From assembly GCA_050946655.1 (NCBI GenBank), contig JBMNVE010000056.1, positions 1 to 11,898 of the forward strand: 11,898 bases of DNA, given 5' to 3'. Source of the DNA: JAXGRD01 sp050946655. GTDB lineage: Bacteria > Bacillota > Clostridia > Peptostreptococcales > Anaerovoracaceae. Positions 7,063 to 11,898 of this stretch are shown in pieces. The notes below the pieces were generated by a model. The model searched no databases and was not told the DNA's origin. It saw only the letters and a program-made list of their open reading frames with translations. How positions within the stretch are numbered: position 1 is the first letter of the stretch; every line of letters starts with the position of its first letter. Both the position numbers and the translations under genes were made by a program.

Positions 7063-7695
7063 ATGCCTAAGAGTACAAAAATATCTAATGCTGTTGTAAA
7101 AAGGCTTCCAAGATATAGAAGATATCTAAAGGAATTGCAGAAAAAAGGAGTGGATAAGATCTCATCGGGAGAGTTCAGTGAACTGATCGGATATACGGCA
7201 TCCCAGATCCGTCAGGATCTCAATACCTTCGGCGGCTTCGGCCAACAAGGGTATGGGTACAATGTAAAAGATCTGTATGCAGAGATCAGCGGAATACTGG
7301 GCCTGGACAAGAACCACAAGATGGTCATTGTAGGCGCCGGTAATTTGGGTACAGCCATTGCCAATTACACGTATTTCCACAAGTCCGGCTTTATCGTGTC
7401 GGGAATCTTTGAGATCCTGCCCTCCCTCATCGGGAAAAAGATCAATGGGATCGAGGTTTTGTCCGATGAAGGCCTGGTGGAATATGTGGAGCAGAACAAC
7501 ATCGACATCGGGATCATCTGCACCAATGCGGATAGCGCCCAGGAAGTGGCCGATCGGCTATGCTTTGCCGGGGTCAGGGGGATATGGAACTTCGCGCCCA
7601 TAGACATCGAAGTCCCGAGACACGTGGCTCTGGAGAACGTCCATCTCAGCGACAGTCTCCACTCGCTGGCCTACCATATGAACCGAACACGCTAA
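7063..7695 (+). CDS. rex: Redox-sensing transcriptional repressor Rex
   Basis: A 210-residue protein of the usual Rex length. The N-terminal winged helix (about 1-80) contains KRLPRYRRYL, the recognition region YTASQIRQDLNTFGGFG, and QQGYGYNV. The Rossmann domain has the NAD(H)-binding glycine motif GAGNLG at 91-96, and the C-terminal helix LSDSLHSLAYHM matches the domain-swapped dimer helix. Rex senses the NADH/NAD+ ratio and releases operators upstream of fermentation and respiration genes when NADH is high. The frame extends upstream through acpP, but ATG 7063 gives the conserved N-terminus. Its binding site is modest (GAGGAAAGAG, 7041-7050, 12 nt away); ATG 7036 inside acpP is a weaker alternative. 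No canonical Rex operator was found near its own promoter. Confidence 0.95.
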   Translation: MPKSTKISNAVVKRLPRYRRYLKELQKKGVDKISSGEFSELIGYTASQIRQDLNTFGGFGQQGYGYNVKDLYAEISGILGLDKNHKMVIVGAGNLGTAIANYTYFHKSGFIVSGIFEILPSLIGKKINGIEVLSDEGLVEYVEQNNIDIGIICTNADSAQEVADRLCFAGVRGIWNFAPIDIEVPRHVALENVHLSDSLHSLAYHMNRTR

Positions 7696-7702
7696 ACAGG
7701 AA

Positions 7703-7732
7703 AATAACCGTTTCATCACTGAAACGGTTATT
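7703..7732. terminator. Bidirectional intrinsic terminator between rex and ferredoxin
   Basis: A perfect 13-bp stem (7703-7715 pairs with 7720-7732) with a 4-nt TCAC loop lies 7 nt after the rex stop. An outer arm, AAACAGG (7694-7700) with CCTGTTT (7741-7747), can extend the structure and is followed on the plus strand by a T-rich run ending about 7755. Read on the minus strand, the inner stem runs straight into TTATTTTCC, so it can also end the ferredoxin transcript. Confidence 0.85.
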
Positions 7733-7763
7733 CATTATCACCTGTTTTTCTGTTTAAAGCAGA

Positions 7764-7934
7764 CTATTCCGCTTTCGGTGCATCAGTGGGACATACTTCT
7801 GCGCAAGCACCGCAGTCGATGCAAGCATTTTCGTCGATTACGTGGATGCCGTCGCCTTCTTTGATAGCGTCCGTGGGACACTCGCTGACACAAACACCAC
7901 AGTTGATGCAAGAATCATCAATTTTGTAAGCCAT
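7764..7934 (-). CDS. 2[4Fe-4S] ferredoxin
   Basis: A 56-residue clostridial-type ferredoxin, easy to miss because of its size. The protein is MAYKIDDSCINCGVCVSECP... ending DAPKAE. Two C-x2-C-x2-C-x3-CP motifs are intact: C9, C12, C15, C19 and C38, C41, C44, C48, giving ligands for two low-potential [4Fe-4S] clusters. Such ferredoxins carry electrons in the cytoplasm between enzymes such as pyruvate:ferredoxin oxidoreductase, hydrogenase or Rnf. The gene has an ideal Shine-Dalgarno site, AAGGAGG (plus-strand 7942-7948), 7 nt from the ATG. It is a single-gene unit, convergent with rex and divergent from the NTPase-Asp23 gene. A promoter and a palindrome precede it (separate entries). The two cluster motifs make the call secure; the redox partner is unknown. 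Confidence 0.96.
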   Translation of the reverse strand: MAYKIDDSCINCGVCVSECPTDAIKEGDGIHVIDENACIDCGACAEVCPTDAPKAE

Positions 7935-7956
7935 GATTTTTCCTCCTTGTTGTTAT

Positions 7957-7971
7957 AAGTTATCTTAACTT
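7957..7971. repeat. Perfect 15-nt palindrome (possible operator) in the ferredoxin/NTPase intergenic region
   Basis: AAGTTA-TCT-TAACTT is an exact inverted repeat with 6-nt arms and a 3-nt centre. It falls at the predicted transcription start of the ferredoxin gene and upstream of the divergent NTPase-Asp23 gene, a position suited to an operator. No known regulator site was matched. Confidence 0.5.
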
Positions 7972-7976
7972 CAATG

Positions 7977-8006
7977 AGTATATCATAGAGAAATAGGAGA
8001 TGTAAA
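7977..8006 (-). promoter_or_regulatory. Predicted ferredoxin promoter
   Basis: On the minus strand, TTTACA (plus 8001-8006), an 18-nt spacer and TATACT (plus 7977-7982) form a plausible sigma-A promoter. Transcription would start near 7970, leaving a leader of about 36 nt. The -35 overlaps the ribosome binding region of the divergent NTPase-Asp23 gene, so the two units share very compact control DNA. Confidence 0.55.
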
Positions 8007-8007
8007 G

Positions 8008-8814
8008 ATGAAAGTATACGCTTTGGTCGGAAAGAGCGGTACGGGAAAAAGCTATCAGGCCATGAACCTCTGCAGGGAAAAAGGCATCGAAAGCATCATC
8101 GATGACGGCCTATATATCTATAAGACCGACGCCCTGGGGGGCAGATCGGCCAAACGAGAACCCACCAAGGTGGGTGCCATCAAAACGGCCCTCTTCAACA
8201 AGGACGAGCATCGGGACGAAGTGGTGAAGCTCATTCGAGACACCAAGCCGGAGAGCATCCTTCTTTTGGGGACCTCGGACGGAATGGTCCACAAGATACA
8301 AAAGCGTCTTGAACTGCCGGAGATCGGTGAAACCATATATATCGAGGAGATCACCACCGAAGGGGAACGGCACATTGCCAAGAAGCAGCGGATGGTCCAC
8401 GGCAAGCACGTGGTGCCGGCACCTACCTTCCAGCTGAAGCGACAGTTCAGCGGATTTTTCATGGACCCCTTGCGGATCTTTCGCGGCTGGGGCTTCGGCA
8501 AGGATAATCTTCCCGAGCGGTCGGTTGTCAGGCCTACCTACAGCTACCTGGGTGACTTTATCATTTCCGACAAGGTCATTCGGGACATCGTTGAGCACAC
8601 AGCAAGTCAGACCCCCGGAGTGGCGGAAGCCTTCCGTATCTTTGAGGAAAACAGGGCGGAAGAGGTGCACATTGTCATCCTGGCTACCTTCTATGCCCAG
8701 TTCAATGCCATTGAAGTGGGCAGCAACCTGCAGAAAAGAGTGGCCAAGATGCTGGAGCAGATGACGGCCCTCAATGTGGAGCAGATCGATGTGGAGGTGC
8801 GAGGACTGGTATGA
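8008..8814 (+). CDS. P-loop NTPase fused to a C-terminal Asp23/Gls24-like domain, function unknown
   Basis: A 268-residue two-part protein. The N-terminus opens directly with a strand and Walker A motif, GKSGTGKS (8-15), as in small P-loop kinases and ATPases. Further conserved-looking stretches are GGRSAKRE (44-51), LLLGTSDGM (85-93, a possible Walker B region with D91) and HVVPAPTFQLKRQFSG (134-149). From about residue 178 the sequence resembles the Asp23 (alkaline shock protein 23) domain: FIISDKVIRDIVEHTASQTPGV, then a beta-rich segment, then VGSNLQKRVAKMLEQMTALNVEQIDVEV. There is no signal peptide or membrane segment, so it should be cytoplasmic. TAGGAGA (7994-8000) is a good ribosome binding site 7 nt from the ATG. 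It is coupled by ATGA to the glycosylase gene. Reaction and partners are unknown. The fusion reading is based on pattern recognition. Confidence 0.75.
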   Translation: MKVYALVGKSGTGKSYQAMNLCREKGIESIIDDGLYIYKTDALGGRSAKREPTKVGAIKTALFNKDEHRDEVVKLIRDTKPESILLLGTSDGMVHKIQKRLELPEIGETIYIEEITTEGERHIAKKQRMVHGKHVVPAPTFQLKRQFSGFFMDPLRIFRGWGFGKDNLPERSVVRPTYSYLGDFIISDKVIRDIVEHTASQTPGVAEAFRIFEENRAEEVHIVILATFYAQFNAIEVGSNLQKRVAKMLEQMTALNVEQIDVEVRGLV

Positions 8815-9626
8815 TCATAGAGCAGATAAGGGATTTTCACACTGACCACATCTTTGATTGTGGCCAGTGTTTTCGTTGGGATCGGGAAGAGGACGGCAGC
8901 TATACGGGGATCGCGGGAGATCGTCCGGCCAACATTTCCTTTGAAGAGGGTATCTTGCGCATCGATGCACCGGGCATCGAAGGTGGCGACGAGGAAGAAG
9001 AGGCCTTCTGGCAGGACTACCTGGATCTGGATCGGGACTATGGAAAGATCAAGAAGTATCTCGCTCGGAGGGATCCCATTTTGAAACAAGCCATTTCCTA
9101 CGGGGAAGGCATCCGCATCCTCCGTCAGGATCCATGGGAGGCTCTCGTTTCCTTCATCATCTCTTCCAACAACAACATTCCCAGGATCAAAAAGAACATC
9201 CGGGATCTGGCGGAAGGCTTCGGCCGGCCGGCAGGGGAGTTTCGGGGACAAATGTTTTACACCCTGCCCTCTCCTGAAGTTCTGGCTGCCCTTACCAAGG
9301 AGGATCTAGCCCCCTGCAAGCTGGGGTATCGCGCCGGATACTTGATCAAAACCGCAGCCATGGTGGAAGCGGCGGGAGAGGTGACCTTTGATGACCTTCT
9401 AAGCTACAGCGGGGTAGGGCCCAAGGTGGCCGATTGCATCGCTTTGTTTTCCATGGGAAGATACGACCGCTTCCCCATCGACACCTGGGTGGAAAAGGTG
9501 ATGCGGGAGCTCTACGGCTTGGAAAATAAAAGGGCTATGGCCTCCTTTGCCGCCGAGACCTTCGGCCGGTGGGGAGGGATAGCCCAACAGTACTTGTTCC
9601 ACTATATGCGGTATCACAGGAAATGA
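8811..9626 (+). CDS. ogg: 8-oxoguanine DNA glycosylase/AP lyase, OGG1 type
   Basis: A 271-residue helix-hairpin-helix GPD-superfamily glycosylase, shorter than human OGG1 but complete. The N-terminal FDCGQCFRW motif and the LRQDPWEALVSFIISSNNNI helix are family hallmarks. The HhH and active-site region reads SGVGPKVADCIALFSMGRYDRFPIDTW. The Schiff-base lysine is K205 and the catalytic aspartate is D224, 19 residues apart as for K249 and D268 in human OGG1. The enzyme removes 8-oxoguanine opposite cytosine and nicks the abasic site. Its ATG overlaps the NTPase-Asp23 stop and is preceded by GGAGGTG (8793-8799). The stop abuts the stop of the convergent flavoprotein gene with no intergenic DNA. 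In an anaerobe this enzyme would help survival of oxygen exposure. Activity against other lesions is possible. Confidence 0.9.
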   Translation: MIIEQIRDFHTDHIFDCGQCFRWDREEDGSYTGIAGDRPANISFEEGILRIDAPGIEGGDEEEEAFWQDYLDLDRDYGKIKKYLARRDPILKQAISYGEGIRILRQDPWEALVSFIISSNNNIPRIKKNIRDLAEGFGRPAGEFRGQMFYTLPSPEVLAALTKEDLAPCKLGYRAGYLIKTAAMVEAAGEVTFDDLLSYSGVGPKVADCIALFSMGRYDRFPIDTWVEKVMRELYGLENKRAMASFAAETFGRWGGIAQQYLFHYMRYHRK

Positions 9627-11036
9627 TCAGACGTGAGGGATGTCCGTATAATCGGAAACCTCCTTATTGATGGTCACCAGGTCCTCCACGGTCATATCGT
9701 GGAGGTTTTTATGTCCCGTCAGCCGGGCAAAGGTCCGCAACTCGTCGAAGGTGACTTTGTAGAAGCTAGCTACCCTTTGGGCGGCAGCTTCCACCTTCAG
9801 CCGGCTGCGCAAGTCCGGATTTTGGGTGGCGGCACCTACCGGGCAGGAGCCTGTGTTGCAGACTCGGTACTGCTGACAGGCGGCTGCCATGAGAGAGGCG
9901 GTAGCCAGGGCTACGGCATCGGCACCCATGGCCAGGGCCTTAGCGATGTCAGAAGACACCCTAAGGCCGCCGGTGATGATCAGATCCACATCGGAGCCTA
10001 CCGTATCCAAATACTTTCGTGCGCGATGGAGGGCGTAGAGGGTGGGGATGCCGGTGGAATCCCGGACCAGTTTGGGGCTGGCTCCCGTGCCGCCCCCTCT
10101 GCCGTCAATGGTGATGAAGTCCGGTTCCGCAAAGAGGCAGTACTCCAGATCTTTTTCGATCCGGCCGGCAGCGATCTTGATGCCGATAGGCCTACCCTCT
10201 GAAAGCTCCCGCAAGTCGGTCACCAATGTCTTCAGATCTTCCCGGGAACGGACAAAGGAAAACTTGGAGGGACTGATAATGTCCTTCCCTACGGGCCGGT
10301 TTCTGATCTTGGCCACTTCCGGGGTCACCTTATCCCCGGGCAGATGGCCGCCCATCCCCGGCTTGGTTCCCTGGCCGATCTTGATTTCGATGGCATCAGC
10401 CGCCCGAAGATAGGTGTCGGTCACGCTGTACAGGTTAGGGACATATTCAAAAATGTACTTGTGCGCAGCAGATATTTCTTCGGGAAGAATGCCTCCTTCT
10501 CCGCTACAAACGGCAGTACCGGCCATGGAAGATCCCATGGCGAGGGCCTCCTTGGTCTCGCTGCTGAGCGCCCCGAAGGACATGTGGGAAATAAAGGCGG
10601 GGCCGCCGAGAACCATGGGTTTCGCGGCATTCTTGCCGATCACCGTGGAGATGTTCACTTCTTCGTCCGCTTCCAGCGGAGGAGGATCCAGTTGTGCGCC
10701 TAGGATCAGGACATCATCCCATCCGGGCATGGGCGCCCTGGTTGCCATGGCTTCAATGATGCTCTCGCCGCTGACCGCCATCTGATGAATGGTATCCATG
10801 TGGCGGATGGACGGATCGTGCCGCTGGAATTCCTTGGGATAGGCAAGACCTGTATCCTCTTCTTCCGTCACCTCTGCCGGAGCAGATGGGGGCTCTTCCC
10901 CCGCCTCATCTTCTTCCTTCTCAAAGACGGCAGGCGGATTGGTACATAGAGGACAGGCATCCAAATCGGAAAAATCGGTTCCCGTGGCGGTCTCGTCGTG
11001 GAGGTAGCCGCATATTCCGCATTTATACTTAGACAT
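9627..11036 (-). CDS. Rubredoxin-like/GltB FMN-domain fusion (glutamate synthase-like flavoprotein)
   Basis: A 469-residue protein. Residues 1-35 form a rubredoxin-like zinc or iron knuckle with C6-x2-C9 and C28-x2-C31. An acidic, Pro/Glu-rich linker (about 36-62) leads to the FMN-binding and synthase domain of GltB. This includes GGPAFISHMSFGALS, IKIGQGTKPGMGGHLPG, IKIAAGRIEKD, DGRGGGTGASP and a phosphate-binding GGLRVSSDIAKALAMGADAV. The [3Fe-4S] cysteines C387, C393 and C398 keep the C-x5-C-x4-C spacing of glutamate synthase. The glutaminase domain and C-terminal GltB domain are absent, as in archaeal-type stand-alone GltB cores. It could make glutamate with a separate amidotransferase, or act as another FMN oxidoreductase fed through the rubredoxin domain. 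The gene has AAGGAGG (11041-11047) 4 nt before the ATG. No signal peptide. Family firm, exact reaction uncertain. Confidence 0.88.
   Translation of the reverse strand: MSKYKCGICGYLHDETATGTDFSDLDACPLCTNPPAVFEKEEDEAGEEPPSAPAEVTEEEDTGLAYPKEFQRHDPSIRHMDTIHQMAVSGESIIEAMATRAPMPGWDDVLILGAQLDPPPLEADEEVNISTVIGKNAAKPMVLGGPAFISHMSFGALSSETKEALAMGSSMAGTAVCSGEGGILPEEISAAHKYIFEYVPNLYSVTDTYLRAADAIEIKIGQGTKPGMGGHLPGDKVTPEVAKIRNRPVGKDIISPSKFSFVRSREDLKTLVTDLRELSEGRPIGIKIAAGRIEKDLEYCLFAEPDFITIDGRGGGTGASPKLVRDSTGIPTLYALHRARKYLDTVGSDVDLIITGGLRVSSDIAKALAMGADAVALATASLMAAACQQYRVCNTGSCPVGAATQNPDLRSRLKVEAAAQRVASFYKVTFDELRTFARLTGHKNLHDMTVEDLVTINKEVSDYTDIPHV
9683..9710 (+). terminator. Intrinsic terminator of the NTPase-ogg operon, inside the opposing gene
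   Basis: CCTCCACG (9683-9690) and CGTGGAGG (9698-9705) pair perfectly. The stem can extend inward by a G-T wobble and a T-A pair to a 3-nt loop, and is followed at once by TTTTT (9706-9710). This is a classic plus-strand terminator 56 nt past the ogg stop. It lies entirely within the last codons of the convergent GltB-like gene. Confidence 0.75.
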
Positions 11037-11070
11037 AACGCCTCCTTTCCTTTGCGTAACTTTAACCTAT

Positions 11071-11076
11071 ATTATA
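11071..11076 (-). promoter_or_regulatory. -10 element for the rubredoxin-GltB gene
   Basis: On the minus strand a consensus TATAAT (plus-strand ATTATA) lies 35 nt before the ATG; transcription would start near 11064. The -35 region (around 11093-11099) is AT-rich but not consensus. Confidence 0.55.
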
Positions 11077-11118
11077 CATGTAAAGGCGGAGAAAAAATAT
11101 TTTATTTCAAAAAATCTA

Positions 11119-11146
11119 TTGACATTATTCAGGAAAACGGTAGAAT
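11119..11146 (+). promoter_or_regulatory. groESL vegetative promoter
   Basis: A perfect TTGACA (11119-11124), a 16-nt spacer and TAGAAT (11141-11146) form a strong sigma-A promoter. An A/T-only-like tract (11091-11118) upstream may act as an UP element. The predicted start near 11152 lies inside the CIRCE operator. Confidence 0.88.
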
Positions 11147-11150
11147 GATG

Positions 11151-11177
11151 TTAGCACTCATGAAGTTTGAGTGCTAA
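11151..11177. promoter_or_regulatory. CIRCE operator (HrcA binding site)
   Basis: TTAGCACTC, a 9-nt spacer and GAGTGCTAA match the CIRCE consensus in every position. The element begins 4 nt after the -10 box and covers the transcription start, so HrcA bound here should block groESL transcription at normal temperature. hrcA itself is not in the window. The element also lies in the 5' leader, where it can form a hairpin. Confidence 0.97.
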
Positions 11178-11219
11178 CAAATGGAATAAGATAAAAATAA
11201 CAATACGGAGGTAATGAAC

Positions 11220-11501
11220 ATGAGCTTTGGAATCAAACCACTGGCAGACAGAGTAGTCATCAAGAAGGCGGAAGCCGAAGAGAAGACGGCAAGCGGCATC
11301 GTTCTTCCGGGACAGGCCAAGGAGCAGCCACAGATCGCAACAGTCGTTGCGGTAGGTCCGGGAACGAAGGAGGAAAAGATGGAAGTAAAGGTAGATGATA
11401 CCGTTATCTTCTCTCAGTACGGCGGCACCAATGTTAAGTTTGAGGGCGAAGAATATACGATTTTGAGCCAAAGAGATATCTTGGCAACAGTAAAGAAATA
11501 G
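11220..11501 (+). CDS. groES: Co-chaperonin GroES (Hsp10)
   Basis: A 93-residue protein, the normal GroES size. The N-terminal IKPLADRVVIKKAEAEEKTASGIVLP contains the mobile loop that contacts GroEL (about residues 16-31). The C-terminal YGGTNVKFEGEEYTILSQRDILA is typical. It caps the GroEL chamber as a heptamer. Two ATGs occur six bases apart, 11214 and 11220. GGAGGT at 11207-11212 is only 1 nt from the first but 7 nt from the second, so 11220 (MSFGIK) is preferred. It is the first gene of the CIRCE-controlled operon, with groEL 14 nt downstream. Confidence 0.97.
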   Translation: MSFGIKPLADRVVIKKAEAEEKTASGIVLPGQAKEQPQIATVVAVGPGTKEEKMEVKVDDTVIFSQYGGTNVKFEGEEYTILSQRDILATVKK

Positions 11502-11515
11502 GAGGAGCATAGAAA

Positions 11516-11898
11516 ATGGCAAAAGAATTATACTACGGCGAAGACGCCAGAAAAAAACTGCTGACCGGTGTAGATAAGCTGGCAGATACGGTAAAGATCA
11601 CACTGGGACCTAAGGGAAGAAACGTTCTTCTGGAGAAGAAATTCGGTTCCCCCACCATCACCAATGACGGAGTGACCATCGCAAGAGAGATCGAGCTTGA
11701 GGACGCCGTGGAAAACATGGGCGCACAGCTGGTGAAGGAAGTTGCCACAAAGACCAATGACGTAGCCGGAGACGGGACCACAACAGCAACCCTTCTGGCT
11801 CAGATCATCATCAAAGAAGGATTCAAGAACGTTGCAGCGGGCGCAAACCCCATGATCCTGAAGAAGGGGATCCAGGGTGCCGTTGACACAGCGGTTGA
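11516..11898 (+). CDS. groEL: Chaperonin GroEL (Hsp60), 5' part
   Basis: The first 127 codons of GroEL, cut by the window end. It starts MAKELYYGEDARKKLL and continues through the equatorial domain with VKITLGPKGRNVLLEKKFG, ITNDGVTIA and the ATP-binding motif AGDGTTTAT. D86 corresponds to the ATPase aspartate D87 of the E. coli protein, and the NPMILKKGI segment follows. The full protein would be about 540 residues and fold clients in the cytoplasm as a double heptameric ring. GGAGGAG (11501-11507) provides the ribosome binding site 8 nt from the ATG. It shares the groES transcript and CIRCE control. No irregularity is seen in the visible part. Confidence 0.98.
   Translation, partial: MAKELYYGEDARKKLLTGVDKLADTVKITLGPKGRNVLLEKKFGSPTITNDGVTIAREIELEDAVENMGAQLVKEVATKTNDVAGDGTTTATLLAQIIIKEGFKNVAAGANPMILKKGIQGAVDTAV

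Noticed and set aside
7948..7974. Possible Rex operator upstream of ferredoxin
   Set aside because: GTTA and TAAC half-like elements are present, but their spacing does not fit the TTGTTAA-N4-TTAACAA pattern; the real symmetry is the 15-nt palindrome instead.
9633..10202. Plus-strand open frame downstream of ogg
   Set aside because: It is antisense to the conserved FMN and Fe-S motifs of the flavoprotein gene and contains no recognisable domain.
11037..11219. Small RNA or extra gene between the flavoprotein and groES
   Set aside because: The 183 nt are fully accounted for by two divergent promoters, an AT-rich tract, CIRCE and leaders.

Overview
The window looks like chromosome from an anaerobic, low-to-mid GC Gram-positive bacterium, most probably of class Clostridia. 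The support is a CIRCE-controlled groESL operon, a Rex redox repressor, strong Shine-Dalgarno sites, a clostridial-type 2[4Fe-4S] ferredoxin, a rubredoxin-fused glutamate-synthase-like flavoprotein, and the gene order tsaE-tsaB-rimI-tsaD-ABC-F-...-rex-...-groES-groEL. That order recalls the ydiB-ydiC-ydiD-gcp-ydiF-moaC-rex-...-groESL region of Bacillus subtilis. The genus cannot be fixed from the sequence alone.

Layout. (1) 1-2167: the tail of a NifU-like Fe-S protein, a PepV-type M20 dipeptidase and a RibU-type riboflavin ECF S component, the last two joined by an ATGA overlap. (2) 2204-6783: a tightly packed block of tsaE, tsaB, rimI, tsaD and an ABC-F ATPase. The first four form the bacterial t6A tRNA-modification block with its usual acetyltransferase passenger. 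Every junction overlaps by 4 or 13 nt, so translational coupling is likely. (3) 6763-7732: a well-formed promoter inside the end of the ABC-F gene, then acpP and rex, ending in a 13-bp perfect hairpin. (4) 7764-7934: a small ferredoxin gene on the minus strand, convergent with rex and divergent from the next operon. (5) 8008-9626: a two-gene operon of a P-loop NTPase fused to an Asp23-like domain and an OGG1-type 8-oxoguanine glycosylase. (6) 9627-11036 on the minus strand: a rubredoxin-like/GltB-FMN fusion whose stop codon directly abuts that of ogg. (7) 11119-11898: promoter, perfect CIRCE, groES and the start of groEL.

The window is mostly housekeeping: translation fidelity (t6A, ABC-F, RimI), protein folding (GroESL), fatty-acid synthesis (ACP) and redox control (Rex, ferredoxin, rubredoxin-GltB). 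The least understood item is the NTPase-Asp23 fusion coupled to ogg. The most interesting non-coding signals are an intrinsic terminator for ogg placed inside the opposing coding sequence, and a perfect 15-nt palindrome at the predicted ferredoxin transcription start. No mobile elements, CRISPR arrays, tRNAs or rRNAs were seen. No gene-free stretch exceeds 300 nt; the longest is 11037-11219.
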